The notes under the pieces are model-generated. The model ran no database searches and was not told the origin of the DNA. It worked only from the letters and a program-made list of their open reading frames with translations. From contig NZ_VWVV01000003.1 of NCBI RefSeq assembly GCF_009830945.1, forward strand, positions 124,001 through 188,000: 64,000 nt of DNA, written 5' to 3'. The stretch comes from Nocardiopsis sp. FR4. GTDB taxonomy: Bacteria; Actinomycetota; Actinomycetes; Streptosporangiales; Streptosporangiaceae. Shown here one piece after another: positions 1 through 8,855 of this stretch (position 1 is its first letter; every line of letters begins with the position of its first letter). The position numbers were made by a program, and so were the translations under genes.

Positions 1-1948
1 ACGCACCCGCCACCTGCTGCTGCTCGCCGCGCTCAGCGGGGACCCGCGCGTCCACCTGCTGCTGGAGGCCTCCGGGGACCCGGACGTCACCGTGCTCGAA
101 CCGGCCGAGGAGCGCGGCCTGGTGCGCGTGGAGGGCGACACCGTCGTCTTCCCCGACCCCCTCCTCCGCGAGGCCGTCGCCCAGGACGCCCCCGTCGGCC
201 GCCTGCGCGCGGCCCACCGCGCCCTGGCCGCGGTGAGCGACCCCGAACTCTCCCCCGTGGAGTTCACCCGCCACGCCGCCGCGGGCACCGACGCCCCCGA
301 CGCCGACCTCGCCGACGCGGTCGCCGACGCGGCCGCCCGGGTCAAGCGGCTCGCGGGGCGCCTGGCCGCCTCCCACGCCTACGAGCGCGCCGCCGACCTG
401 GCCCCCGACCCCGACGAGCGCGCCTGCCGCCTGACCACCGCCTCCTACGAGGCCTACATGGCCGGAAGCTCCGAGCGGGCCACCCGCCTCCTGGCCCGCG
501 CCCGCCCCCTGGCCGTGTCCGACCGGCGCCGGGTCACCGCCGACTTCATCGACGCCCAGATCGCCATGCGCGGCGAGAACGCCCTGGACGTGGCCGAGCG
601 TCTGTTCACCGTGGGCCGCGAGCTCATCCCGCACGACCGCTTCCTGGCCCTGCGCGCCCTGGTCCGCTCGGCCGACTCCGCCTCCCTGGCCGGGGACGCC
701 GTGCGCCACGGCCGCGCCGCCGAACTCGCCCTGCCCCTGGTCCGCCCGGACGACCCCGAGCCCGTGCGCCAGGTGGCGGCCTTCCTGGAGGGCTGCGCCG
801 TCTCCTTCCGGGGCGACTACCCCGGCTCCACGCCGCTGCTGCGCCAGGCCACCGGCCTGGCCGACATCCCCAAGCCCTCGGAACTGGTCTGGGCGGGCGT
901 CAGCGGCCTGCGCCTGGCCGACGCGCCGTTCGTGCGCGCGGTGACCTCCCGCGCGGTCGAGGTCGCCCGGCAGCGGGGGGAGCGGGCCACCGTCCCCGCC
1001 GCGCTCGGCTTCCTGGTCTTCTCCGAGTTCTGGAGCGGACGATTCCCCTCGGCCGCCGGGACCGCGCTCACCGGCCTGCGGGTTTCCCGGGAGAGCGGAC
1101 AGACCGTCTGGGCCACCCAGCACCTGGCCTCGCTCGCGATGATCGCCGCGATCCAGGGAGACGTGGACACCTGCCGAATCCGGGCCCGGGCGGTCGCCGC
1201 CCAGGCGGGCGAGAACAGCCTCGGCCTGGCCGCCGCCCTGGCCGCGTGGGCGCTGGCGGTCCTGGAGCTGTCCCGGGGCAACGCCGCCGAGGCCTTCTTC
1301 CGGTTGCGCGCCCTGGTGCACGCCGCCCCCGGGCACGGCCACCCCACCATGCGGCTGCTCACGGCGCCGCACTTCGTGGAGGCGGCCACCCGCATGGGCG
1401 AGACCGAGTGGGCCCGCACGTCGCTGGCCGGGTACCAGCGCTGGGCCGACTCGGTGGACAGCCCCAGCGCCCGGGCCCTGGCCGCACGCGGGGCGGGCCT
1501 GCTCGCCGCCGCCGACGAGGCCGCCGACCACTTCGAGAACGCCCTGGCCCTGCACCGGGCCTGCGGCGACGACGACGTCGAGCACGCCCGCACCCAGCTG
1601 CTCTTCGGCGCCCATCTGCGCCGCGCACGCCTGCCCGGCCGGGCCCGGGAGCACCTGTACAACGCGCTGGAGTCCTTCGAGCGCTTCGGAGCACGGCTGT
1701 GGGTGCGACAGACCCGCGCCGAGCTGCGCGCGATCGGGACCGCCGAACGCGGACCCGACCCCGCCTCCACCAGCGAGCTGACCGCGCAACAGCAGCAAAT
1801 CGCCCGACTGGTCGCCGAGGGCGCGACCAACCGCGAGGTGGCCGCCCACATGTTCATCAGCCCGCGCACGGTCGAACACCACCTGCGCGGCATCTTCCGC
1901 AAGCTCAACATCAGGTCCCGCGTGGACCTGGCCCGCCTGTTCAACTGA
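1..1948 (+). CDS. LuxR-family (LAL-type) transcriptional regulator, 5' end outside window
   Basis: The frame is open from the first base, so the N-terminal ATPase part lies outside the window. The first visible residues (TRHLLLLAAL) resemble the segment that follows the AAA ATPase in MalT/LAL regulators. A long alpha-helical TPR-like region of about 500 residues follows. The C-terminus is a LuxR/GerE helix-turn-helix (LTAQQQQIARLVAEGATN, then SPRTVEHHL and KLNIRSRVDLARL). It ends 84 bp before the ABC transporter operon on the same strand and is therefore a plausible regulator of it, although nothing in the sequence proves this. Family assignment is strong; ligand and targets are unknown. Confidence 0.9.
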   Translation, partial: RTRHLLLLAALSGDPRVHLLLEASGDPDVTVLEPAEERGLVRVEGDTVVFPDPLLREAVAQDAPVGRLRAAHRALAAVSDPELSPVEFTRHAAAGTDAPDADLADAVADAAARVKRLAGRLAASHAYERAADLAPDPDERACRLTTASYEAYMAGSSERATRLLARARPLAVSDRRRVTADFIDAQIAMRGENALDVAERLFTVGRELIPHDRFLALRALVRSADSASLAGDAVRHGRAAELALPLVRPDDPEPVRQVAAFLEGCAVSFRGDYPGSTPLLRQATGLADIPKPSELVWAGVSGLRLADAPFVRAVTSRAVEVARQRGERATVPAALGFLVFSEFWSGRFPSAAGTALTGLRVSRESGQTVWATQHLASLAMIAAIQGDVDTCRIRARAVAAQAGENSLGLAAALAAWALAVLELSRGNAAEAFFRLRALVHAAPGHGHPTMRLLTAPHFVEAATRMGETEWARTSLAGYQRWADSVDSPSARALAARGAGLLAAADEAADHFENALALHRACGDDDVEHARTQLLFGAHLRRARLPGRAREHLYNALESFERFGARLWVRQTRAELRAIGTAERGPDPASTSELTAQQQQIARLVAEGATNREVAAHMFISPRTVEHHLRGIFRKLNIRSRVDLARLFN

Positions 1949-1994
1949 CCGCGGGGAGGTCCGGCGGCCCCACCGACCCCGGGCACCCCCCTCA

Positions 1995-2010
1995 TACCAA
2001 CTGGTCGGTA
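1995..2010. promoter_or_regulatory. Imperfect palindrome upstream of the ABC operon (candidate operator)
   Basis: TACCAACTGGTCGGTA is a near-palindrome: the left half matches the reverse complement of the right half at 6 of 8 positions. It sits about 22 bp before the first ABC gene. The spacing and the TACC...GGTA ends resemble TetR-type operators of actinomycetes. No TetR gene adjoins it, so the cognate regulator is unknown. Confidence 0.4.
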
Positions 2011-2032
2011 CGGACCCGTGAGAAAGGCAGTG

Positions 2033-2854
2033 ATGACAACGACCGAGCACCTCCTGACAGCGGACGGGGTCACCGTGCGCTTCGGGGGACTGACCGCGCT
2101 CGACGACGTCGGACTCCAGGTCGCACCCGGGTCCGTCGTCGGCCTCATCGGTCCCAACGGCGCGGGCAAGACCACCCTGTTCAACGTCCTGTCCGGGGTC
2201 CTGCGCCCCACGGCGGGCACCATCACCTGGAAGGGCGCGCCGCCCCCCGGCCGGCGCACCCACCACCTGGCCCGCGCCGGGATCGCCCGCACCTTCCAGG
2301 GGCTCAACCTCTTCCCGATGATGACGGTCCTGGACAACGTCGTCGCCGGAGCCGACCGGCTCGCCCGGGGAGGAGCCTTCTCCCTGGTCAGCGGCCTGGG
2401 CAGGCACCACCGGGACGAGCGCGACCTGCGCGCCCGCGCGCTGGGGGCCCTGGAGCGCTTCGGCATCGCCGAGCACGCCCACCGGCTGCCCGGCACCCTG
2501 CCCTACGGCGTGCAGAAGCAGGTCGCCCTGGCCCGCGCCTGCGTCAGCGACCCCGAGCTCCTGCTGCTCGACGAGCCCGCCAGCGGCCTGTCCGGGGCCC
2601 AGATCGACGCCCTGGCCGACCAGATCCGCGGCTTCAGCCAGGACATGGCCGTGGTCCTCGTCGAACACCACATGGACCTGGTCATGCGGGTCTGCGACCA
2701 CATCGTCGTCCTCAACTTCGGCCGGGTCATCTCCACCGGCACCCCCGCCCAGGTCCAGGCCGACCCCGCCGTCACCCAGGCCTACCTCGGCACGCCCGCC
2801 GACTCGTTCGGCGGGGAGTCCGCCGCGGGCGACGTGAACGGAGCAGCCCGATGA
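2033..2854 (+). CDS. ABC transporter ATP-binding protein, branched-chain amino acid type (LivG-like)
   Basis: This is a 273-residue cytoplasmic ATPase that would energise uptake through the two permeases downstream. Walker A is GPNGAGKTT and Walker B is LLLLDEPASGL. The degenerate signature LPYGVQKQVALARA stands where LSxGQ is expected, and the H-loop is VVLVEHHMDLV. The ATG at 2033 is chosen because GAGAAAGG lies 7-10 bp upstream; an in-frame GTG at 2018 would put the ribosome-binding site inside the gene. Its stop overlaps the next start (ATGA). Substrate class is inferred from family and operon content: LivGFHMJ-type systems also move urea, amides and aromatic acids. Confidence 0.93.
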   Translation: MTTTEHLLTADGVTVRFGGLTALDDVGLQVAPGSVVGLIGPNGAGKTTLFNVLSGVLRPTAGTITWKGAPPPGRRTHHLARAGIARTFQGLNLFPMMTVLDNVVAGADRLARGGAFSLVSGLGRHHRDERDLRARALGALERFGIAEHAHRLPGTLPYGVQKQVALARACVSDPELLLLDEPASGLSGAQIDALADQIRGFSQDMAVVLVEHHMDLVMRVCDHIVVLNFGRVISTGTPAQVQADPAVTQAYLGTPADSFGGESAAGDVNGAAR

Positions 2855-3570
2855 CCGCACAGCCCATCCTGGAAGTGGAGGAGCTCAGCGCCTCCTACGG
2901 CGCCGTCCGCGCCCTGGACGGCGTGTCCCTGACCGTGCCCGAGAAGGGGGTGTGCGCGGTCCTCGGCGCCAACGGCGCGGGCAAGACCACGCTGCTGCGC
3001 ACCCTCACCGGGCTCCACCCCGCCGCCGCCGGGCGGGTCCGGCTCGCCGGGGAGGACATCACCCGCCTGCCCGCCGAGAAGGTCATCACCCGCGGCCTGG
3101 CCCACGTTCCCGAGGGCGGCGGCGTCATCGTCGAGCTCACCGTCGAGGAGAACCTGCGCCTGGGCGGCCTGTGGCGCTCCGACCGACGCGACAGGTCGGC
3201 CATGGACGAGGTCATGGAGCTCTTCCCGCCCCTGGTCGAGCGCCGCCGCAAGCCCGCCAGCACCCTCTCCGGCGGCGAGCGCCAGATGCTCGCCATCGGC
3301 CGCGCCCTCATGGCCCGGCCCAAGGTGCTGCTGCTGGACGAGCCCTCGCTCGGACTGGCGCCGCTGATCACCAAGCAGATCTTCACCCTGCTCCGGGACC
3401 TCCGCGACCGCACCGGGCTCACCGTCGTCCTCGTCGAGCAGAACGCCGCCGGGGCGCTGTCGGTCACCGAGACCGGGTTCGTCCTCAACCAGGGACGCGT
3501 GGCCGCCGAGGGCGCCTCCGCCGACCTGCTCTCCGACGACCGCACGCGCCACGCCTACCTCGGCTTCTAG
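2851..3570 (+). CDS. ABC transporter ATP-binding protein, branched-chain amino acid type (LivF-like)
   Basis: The second ATPase of the uptake system has 239 residues, the usual LivF length. Walker A is GANGAGKTT, the ABC signature is LSGGERQML, Walker B is VLLLDEPSLGLAP and the H-loop region is VVLVEQN. The start ATG overlaps the stop of the LivG-like gene, so the two are translationally coupled. It should form a heterodimer with LivG on the inner face of the permease pair. Confidence 0.95.
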   Translation: MTAQPILEVEELSASYGAVRALDGVSLTVPEKGVCAVLGANGAGKTTLLRTLTGLHPAAAGRVRLAGEDITRLPAEKVITRGLAHVPEGGGVIVELTVEENLRLGGLWRSDRRDRSAMDEVMELFPPLVERRRKPASTLSGGERQMLAIGRALMARPKVLLLDEPSLGLAPLITKQIFTLLRDLRDRTGLTVVLVEQNAAGALSVTETGFVLNQGRVAAEGASADLLSDDRTRHAYLGF

Positions 3571-3581
3571 AGGAGCCCCCC

Positions 3582-4433
3582 ATGACCCACTTTCTCAACC
3601 TGACCCTCAACGGGTTGTCAGCCGGGGCGATCTACGCCGCGCTGGCGCTGTCCCTGGTGATCATCTACCAGGCCACCCGCCTGGTGAACTTCGCCCAGCC
3701 CGCGCTCGCCCTGATCGCGGTCTACACCGCCTACAGCGTCACCCAGCTCACCGGCTCCTACTGGCTCGGCTTCGCCGCCGCGCTCACCGCGGGCCTGGCC
3801 GCCGGAGCCCTCGTCGAACGCGTCATCATCCGGCCCATCGCCCGCAGGTCCCAGCTCAACGCCATCATCGTCACCCTGGGCCTGCTGCTGGTGGTGCAGG
3901 GCCTGGTCGGCGTCATCTGGGGCAACGAGCAGCACGGGTTCCGCTACGCGTTCAGCTACGTGGGCCGCTTCTCGCCCGCCAACGCCTTCGCCCTGGCCTC
4001 GGTCGCGGCCGTCGCGCTGCTGCTGTTCGCCCTGTACCGGTTCACGCCCCTGGGGCTGCGCATGCGCGCCGCCGCCTTCCACCCCGAGTCGGCCCGGCTC
4101 AGCGGCGTGCGGGTCGGCCTGATGCTCACCGCCGGGTGGGCGATCGCCTCCTTCATCGGCGCCCTGGCGGGCATGCTCGCCGGCCCCCCGTTCATCTCCC
4201 CGAACGTCTTCGACGTCGTGTTCGTCTACGGCATCACCGCGGCCGTGATCGGAGGGCTGGACAACCCCTTCGGCGCGGTCCTCGGGGGCATGCTCATCGG
4301 ACTCGGCATGTCCTACGTGTCCGGCTACGCCGGTCCCGAGCTGGCCACCCTCACCGCCCTCGTCATCGTCGTCGCGGTCCTGAGCGTGCGCCCCGACGGC
4401 ATCCTGTCCCGCCCCGCCGCGCGAAAGGTGTAG
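3582..4433 (+). CDS. ABC transporter permease, branched-chain amino acid type (LivH-like)
   Basis: This 283-residue integral membrane protein has about eight hydrophobic segments. It begins with MTHFLNLTLNGLSAGAIYAA, the typical LivH N-terminus. The coupling-loop region AFHPESARLSGVRV is where LivF/LivG dock. Start ATG 3582 has AGGAG at 3571-3575. Only three bases separate its stop from the next start. It would pair with the LivM-like protein to form the membrane channel. Confidence 0.94.
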   Translation: MTHFLNLTLNGLSAGAIYAALALSLVIIYQATRLVNFAQPALALIAVYTAYSVTQLTGSYWLGFAAALTAGLAAGALVERVIIRPIARRSQLNAIIVTLGLLLVVQGLVGVIWGNEQHGFRYAFSYVGRFSPANAFALASVAAVALLLFALYRFTPLGLRMRAAAFHPESARLSGVRVGLMLTAGWAIASFIGALAGMLAGPPFISPNVFDVVFVYGITAAVIGGLDNPFGAVLGGMLIGLGMSYVSGYAGPELATLTALVIVVAVLSVRPDGILSRPAARKV

Positions 4434-4436
4434 CTG

Positions 4437-5522
4437 ATGTCCTCGCCCACCAGACAGCGCGCGGAGCGCGCCGACTCCCCCGACTCCCCGAGACCGCCCG
4501 CGCCCCCGGCCGGGGGCCGCTGGCGCTCGCTGCCCTCGCCGCTGCGCCACCTGGTCCTGGCCGCCCTCGGCCTGGCCGCGGTCACCGCCCTGCTCCTCGT
4601 CACCGGGGACCTCACCGCGCTGCGGATCGCGGCCGTCGGCTACACCATGCTGGCCGTGGCCGGACTGCAGCTGCTCGTCGGCGGCAGCGGCCAGATCTCC
4701 CTCGGCCACGGCGCGTTCATGATGATCGGCGCCTACTCCATGGCCCTGCTGGTGCTGTACCAGCCCATGTTCCCCCTGGCGGTGAACATGCTGGTCATCA
4801 TCGCGGTGTCCGTGGTCGCCGGGATCGCCGTCGGCGCCGCCACCGCCCGCCTGCACGGCCCCTACCTCGCGGGCGCCACCCTCATCCTCGCCGTCGGCCT
4901 GCCCGGGCTGACCCACCGCTACCACGAGTTCCTCGGCGGCAGCAACGGCATCAACATCCGGACGGCGGGGGCCCCGCCCCTCCTCCAGGGACTGGTCACC
5001 AACAGCGAGTGGAAGGCCCTGGTCGTGTGGACCGCCGTGGTCCTGGGCCTGGCGGTGCTGGCCACCGTCTCCACCGGACGCCTGGGCCGCCGCATGCGCG
5101 CCATCCGCGACGACGAGACCGCCGCCGCCATGGCCGGGATCCCCGTCGGCACGACCAAGGTGGTCGCCTTCGTCATCGCCTCGGCGGCGGGCGGTCTGGC
5201 CGGGGGCCTGCAGGCCTACGTGCTCGGCACGGTCACCCCCAGCTCCTTCACCCTCGCGCTGTCCCTCACCCTGCTCGCGGCCCTGGTCCTGGGCGGCATC
5301 GGCAGCCTGTGGGGTGCGCTGTGGGCCGCCGTCGCCATCGTCTACCTGGAGATCTGGGCCTCGGACCTGGCCGGCTCCATGAACCTGAGCCGGGACGCGG
5401 AGAACAACCTGCCGGTCGTGTTCTTCGGCGTCGTCCTCATCCTCGTCCTGCGCTTCTGGCCCCTGGGCGTCCACGGCGCGCTGCAACGCCTGGCCGCCCG
5501 CCTTCCCACCAAGACCCGCTAA
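4437..5522 (+). CDS. ABC transporter permease, branched-chain amino acid type (LivM-like)
   Basis: The 361-residue second permease has a cytoplasmic basic, proline-rich N-terminus of about 35 residues, followed by about nine membrane segments. The segment GGSGQISLGHGAFMMIGAY is characteristic of LivM, and RRMRAIRDDETAAAMAGI is the coupling loop. It follows the LivH-like gene by three bases and precedes the lipoprotein gene by 32 bases. The function is clear; the substrate is not. Confidence 0.94.
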   Translation: MSSPTRQRAERADSPDSPRPPAPPAGGRWRSLPSPLRHLVLAALGLAAVTALLLVTGDLTALRIAAVGYTMLAVAGLQLLVGGSGQISLGHGAFMMIGAYSMALLVLYQPMFPLAVNMLVIIAVSVVAGIAVGAATARLHGPYLAGATLILAVGLPGLTHRYHEFLGGSNGINIRTAGAPPLLQGLVTNSEWKALVVWTAVVLGLAVLATVSTGRLGRRMRAIRDDETAAAMAGIPVGTTKVVAFVIASAAGGLAGGLQAYVLGTVTPSSFTLALSLTLLAALVLGGIGSLWGALWAAVAIVYLEIWASDLAGSMNLSRDAENNLPVVFFGVVLILVLRFWPLGVHGALQRLAARLPTKTR

Positions 5523-5554
5523 CCGCTTTCGGCCCCCCACAGAAGGAGAACACC

Positions 5555-6880
5555 ATGCGAAACCGCAGTGGAACCCACGCCGCGCTGGCGGCGTCCCTGG
5601 CCCTGGCCCTCCTGGCCACCGGGTGCAGTGGCGCGGGGGAGGTGACCGGGGGAGACGAGGTCGACCTCGACGTCTCCACCGGCGTCACCGACGACACCGT
5701 CGTCATCGGCACCCACCAGCCCCTCACCGGCCCGGCCGCCCCCGGGTACATGGCGGTCTCGCAGGGCGCGGGCGCCGTGTTCGACTACGTCAACGCCCAG
5801 GGCGGTGTGAACGGGCGCCAGATCGACTACCGCGTGGAGGACGACGCCTACGACCCCTCGAAGACGATCGACGTCACCCGCGAACTGGTCATCGAGGACG
5901 AGATCTTCGCGATGGTCGGCGGCCTGGGCACGCCCACGCACAGCGGTGTCCTCGACTACCTCAACGAGGAGGGCGTTCCCGACGTCTTCCCGTCCTCGGG
6001 CGCCCTGGCCTGGAACAACCCCGAGGAACACCCGCTGACCTACGGCTGGCAGACCGACTACACCAAGGAAGCCAAGATCCAGGGCCAGTACATCTCCGAG
6101 AACTTCTCCGGGGACAACGTCGGCTACCTGTACCAGAACGACGACATCGGCGAGGACTCCCAGGCCGGACTCGACCAGTACCTGGCCGACGAGGTCGTGG
6201 CCCGGGAGCACTACGAGTCCGAGGTGACCGACCTCAGCGCCCAGATCGCCGAGTTCGAGCGCACCGACACCGACGTGGTCGTGTGCTCCTGCATCCCGGC
6301 CTTCGTCGCGCTCGCGATGCTGGAGGCGGCCCGCATCGAGTACCAGCCCCAGTGGGTGGTCTCCAGCATCGGCGGTGACACCGCGACCCTCCAGGCGCTC
6401 CTGGCGCAGTTCACCGAGGGCACCGACGCCGAGGGCGTCCCCGCGGACGCCTTCCTCGACGGCATGCTCATCACGAGCTACATGCCGCGCGTGGAGGACG
6501 AGAACGACGAGTGGGCCCAGTTCTTCATCGACGTCTGGGAGGAGTACGGCGAGGGCGGCACCCTCACCAACACGCACGTCTTCGGCATGACCCAGGCCGT
6601 CATGTTCGCCCAGGTCCTGAAGTCGGCGGGTCAGGACCTCACCCGGCAGGCGCTGATCGACGCCCTGGAGAGCCAGGAGTGGCAGGGCCCCAGCCCCGTC
6701 CCCTTCTCCTCCAGTGACGGCGACCACGGCGGCCACCAGGGCGTCTACGTCCTCCAGTACCAGGCGGGCGGCTCCATCGAGATGGTCCAGGAGCCGCGGG
6801 TGACCGACCGTGAGGGCGGCGAGATCGAGGAGACCGACTTCGAGCCGCTCGGCCCCGGAGAGCTGGACTTCCACGACTGA
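5555..6880 (+). CDS. ABC transporter substrate-binding lipoprotein (LivJ/LivK-like)
   Basis: This 441-residue exported lipoprotein has a basic, hydrophobic signal sequence ending in LLATGC, with lipidated Cys24. The mature part is a type I periplasmic-binding fold: DDTVVIGTHQPLTGPAAPGY near the start, then FDYVNAQGGVNGRQI and the Rossmann-like lobes. It captures the substrate outside the membrane for the two permeases. The start has GAAGGAGAA upstream. The operon ends here with a strong hairpin. Ligand specificity cannot be read from the sequence. Confidence 0.93.
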   Translation: MRNRSGTHAALAASLALALLATGCSGAGEVTGGDEVDLDVSTGVTDDTVVIGTHQPLTGPAAPGYMAVSQGAGAVFDYVNAQGGVNGRQIDYRVEDDAYDPSKTIDVTRELVIEDEIFAMVGGLGTPTHSGVLDYLNEEGVPDVFPSSGALAWNNPEEHPLTYGWQTDYTKEAKIQGQYISENFSGDNVGYLYQNDDIGEDSQAGLDQYLADEVVAREHYESEVTDLSAQIAEFERTDTDVVVCSCIPAFVALAMLEAARIEYQPQWVVSSIGGDTATLQALLAQFTEGTDAEGVPADAFLDGMLITSYMPRVEDENDEWAQFFIDVWEEYGEGGTLTNTHVFGMTQAVMFAQVLKSAGQDLTRQALIDALESQEWQGPSPVPFSSSDGDHGGHQGVYVLQYQAGGSIEMVQEPRVTDREGGEIEETDFEPLGPGELDFHD

Positions 6881-6886
6881 TCCACC

Positions 6887-6912
6887 GCCGGCGCCCCGCC
6901 CGGGGCGCCGGC
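6887..6912 (+). terminator. Terminator hairpin of the ABC uptake operon
   Basis: An 11-bp perfect GC stem with a four-base loop (GCCC) begins six bases after the substrate-binding protein stop. There is no T-tract, as is common in actinomycetes. Confidence 0.7.
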
Positions 6913-7021
6913 CCGGACCCCCTTCCCCCTTCGGCCCCGGGACCGCGCGTCCCGGGGCCGTTCGCGTGCCCGGACCGGCCCGGCGGTTCGGTCCCGGAGG
7001 AGATGGCCCCGCCGGGCGGAG

Positions 7022-7519
7022 GTGGCCCGCACGCCCCGGCCGGGTCCACCATGGGGGTTGGACGTCGAGCTGCTGTACTTCGCCGGGTGCCCGAACTGGC
7101 GGGTGCCCCGGGACCGCCTGGCGCGGGCCCTGCGGGCCGCCGGGCACGCCGACCAGTGGATCGCGCTGGTGGCGGTGGACACCGACGAGCGGGCGCGCGA
7201 GCTCCGCCTCCCCGGTTCGCCGGCCATCCGGGTCGACGGGCGGGACCCGTTCCCCGCTCCCGAGGGGGCGTACGGGATGACCTGCCGGATCTACCCGGCC
7301 CCGGACGGCCCCGGCGGCGCTCCGAGCGTCGACCAGCTCGTCCGGGCGCTTTCCGAACCGTCCCGAACCGCCGGGGAGGCCCTCGGGGCCCCGCCCGCGG
7401 CTCCTTCCGCGCACGGGGCGGCGGCCCGGAGGGTGTCCCTCCGGGCCGCCGCTGTGTGGGGGGTGGAAGGCCCGGGCCGCGCGCTGTGCCGTGCGCGGTC
7501 CGGGCGGGGTCCTAGGTGA
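7022..7519 (+). CDS. Thioredoxin-like / (seleno)protein-family small protein with CPNW site
   Basis: The core ([19 protein letters not shown] ... [14 protein letters not shown] ... [26 protein letters not shown]) matches a small thioredoxin-fold family seen in actinobacteria. The usual CxxC is CPNW, leaving one thiol, and some relatives carry selenocysteine there. The start is uncertain: GTG 7022 or TTG 7058, where the recognisable domain begins. After about residue 110 the frame runs on for some 50 low-complexity residues through a perfect 16-bp terminator stem (7418-7452) and overlaps the 3' end of the convergent cutinase gene. A frameshift or an artificially long tail is therefore likely. 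Function is unknown. Confidence 0.6.
   Translation: MARTPRPGPPWGLDVELLYFAGCPNWRVPRDRLARALRAAGHADQWIALVAVDTDERARELRLPGSPAIRVDGRDPFPAPEGAYGMTCRIYPAPDGPGGAPSVDQLVRALSEPSRTAGEALGAPPAAPSAHGAAARRVSLRAAAVWGVEGPGRALCRARSGRGPR
7418..7452. terminator. Bidirectional terminator between convergent genes
   Basis: A perfect 16-bp stem (GCGGCGGCCCGGAGGG and its complement) closes on a TGT loop. It lies between the convergent thioredoxin-like and cutinase genes and would stop transcription from both sides. Confidence 0.75.
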
Positions 7520-8450
7520 TCGGGCAGGAGTCCCGGTAGTCGGAGAAGTCCGAGCCCCACCCGGTGCGGGGCGGCGGGCACAGGAACTGGGTGTAGCGCA
7601 CGTCGTCGTCGACGAAGCGCTTCAGCCAGGAGATGCTGTACTTGGCGATCGCCGTGTTGGAGGTGTTGGGCGCGAAGTGGCTCGCGCCGTCCAGCTCCAC
7701 GTAGGCCCGTTCGAGATTGCTGTTCAGGCTCTCGTAGAACGGGATGGAGTGCGAGTTCACGGAGGCGACGCTGTCGTTCTCGGCTCCGATGATCATGGTC
7801 GGGACCTGGACGTTCGGCCACCGCTTCTGGGTGTGCCAGGGGGTCAGCGGGATCGCCGCGCGCAGCTGGGGGCGGTCGTTGGCCGCGGCCAGCGTGCCGC
7901 CGCCGCCCATCGAGTGGCCCATGACGGCCATCCGGTTCCCGTCGACGCGGTTGCGGACCGAGCTGCTGTTGGCCAGGTAGTCCAGGGCGGCCTCGATCTG
8001 GCGGCCCCGGCTGTCGGGCTGGTCGTAGCGGGTGAGGGTGTCGATGGTGAAGACCACGAAACCCTGTGAGGCGAACCGGTGGCCCATCCACGACATCGAG
8101 GACGAGCTCGCGGTGTAGCCCGGGGCCACGACCACGCCGCCGAAGGTGCCCTGACTGGTGGTGGTCGGGTAGTAGATCGTGCCGCCGCCGAAGCCGCTCA
8201 CCAGCGAGGAGACGGAGGTGCTGGCGGTGTCGAAGTAGCCGCGGGCGGCGGTGACGCTCGCCTCGGTCGGCGCCGGACCGCGCTCGTAGGGGTTGGCGGC
8301 CTGGGCCGGGGCGACGACACCGCCGGTGACGCCGGCGACGAGTGTGAGGGTCATCGCCGCCCGGGCGGCGAACCGGGACACCCGGGAGCGCAGGCCGGGG
8401 CGGCGCGTGCTCTCGGTCTCGGTCTCGGGGGAAAGGGGGTACGTTCGCAC
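7512..8450 (-). CDS. Secreted cutinase / polyester (PET-type) hydrolase
   Basis: This 312-residue alpha/beta hydrolase closely resembles Thermobifida cutinases (TfCut2/Cut1-type) and LC-cutinase. A signal peptide runs to about residue 51 (VAPAQA, then mature ANPYERG, identical in form to Thermobifida enzymes). The catalytic triad is Ser180 in GHSMGG, Asp226 in GAENDS and His258 in ASHFAPN. Oxyanion residues Tyr112 and Met181 are present, as are Trp205 (TPWH) and the C-terminal disulfide pair Cys291/Cys309. It should hydrolyse cutin and other aliphatic or aromatic polyesters outside the cell. GTG at 8450 is preferred because AAGGA precedes it and a signal peptide follows; an upstream start near 8630 adds a non-signal-like tail. 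Family is very sure; activity on PET is inference. Confidence 0.95.
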   Translation of the reverse strand: MRTYPLSPETETESTRRPGLRSRVSRFAARAAMTLTLVAGVTGGVVAPAQAANPYERGPAPTEASVTAARGYFDTASTSVSSLVSGFGGGTIYYPTTTSQGTFGGVVVAPGYTASSSSMSWMGHRFASQGFVVFTIDTLTRYDQPDSRGRQIEAALDYLANSSSVRNRVDGNRMAVMGHSMGGGGTLAAANDRPQLRAAIPLTPWHTQKRWPNVQVPTMIIGAENDSVASVNSHSIPFYESLNSNLERAYVELDGASHFAPNTSNTAIAKYSISWLKRFVDDDVRYTQFLCPPPRTGWGSDFSDYRDSCPIT

Positions 8451-8607
8451 GCCTTGTTCCTTTTCTCGTGCATCGGGGACCCGCGTTCGTCCGGGGACGG
8501 GCGGGACGGGGGTCTCCCGTGGGGGGTACGCCGTTCCTCCGTCACCACAGGGGTTCTGGCGCGGCGGTCGGCGGTCGTGCCACCCGGTCCCCTCCCAGGG
8601 GAAGGAA

Positions 8608-8622
8608 AGGTACCGGGTACCT
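8608..8622. promoter_or_regulatory. Perfect palindrome upstream of the cutinase gene
   Basis: AGGTACCGGGTACCT is a 15-base palindrome about 160 bp upstream of the cutinase start, in the 405-bp gap shared with the divergent ChaB-type gene. It could be an operator or mark the cutinase promoter. Nothing else assigns it, and the rest of the gap shows only the SigB-like promoter at its right side. Confidence 0.3.
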
Positions 8623-8791
8623 GGAGTCATCCTCCCTTCACTCGTGGGTTAACTATGGTGTCGCTTCGGTAAAGCTGCATCCGTTGAATCACCAGTAGTG
8701 ACATAGGGCAGCTCACGGGCGTGGTACCGACGGTAACGGTGTGCGGTGGCGACCGGTGACCCAGCGTGGTGACGGCTGGTGAACGGCCCGT

Positions 8792-8817
8792 GTTTCCGTC
8801 GGCGCCCGCTCGGGCAG
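8792..8817 (+). promoter_or_regulatory. SigB/SigF-like promoter of the ChaB-type gene
   Basis: GTTT (8792-8795), a 16-bp spacer, then GGGCAG (8812-8817), 39 bp before the start codon. This resembles the stress-sigma consensus of actinobacteria (GTTT or GnnT, 14-17 bp, GGGTAY), with C replacing T in the -10 element. Confidence 0.5.
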
Positions 8818-8855
8818 GCGAAACGTACAGGCACATGAGGAGGGAGTTGAGAACC

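Noticed and set aside
3618..5540. 640-codon minus-strand frame opposite the two permease genes
   Set aside because: Asp/Glu/Gly/Gln-rich antisense shadow of the LivH/LivM-like genes.
8451..8630. Longer start for the cutinase at 8630
   Set aside because: It would place 60 polar residues before the signal peptide; the GTG at 8450 has a good ribosome-binding site and directly gives the expected secretion signal.
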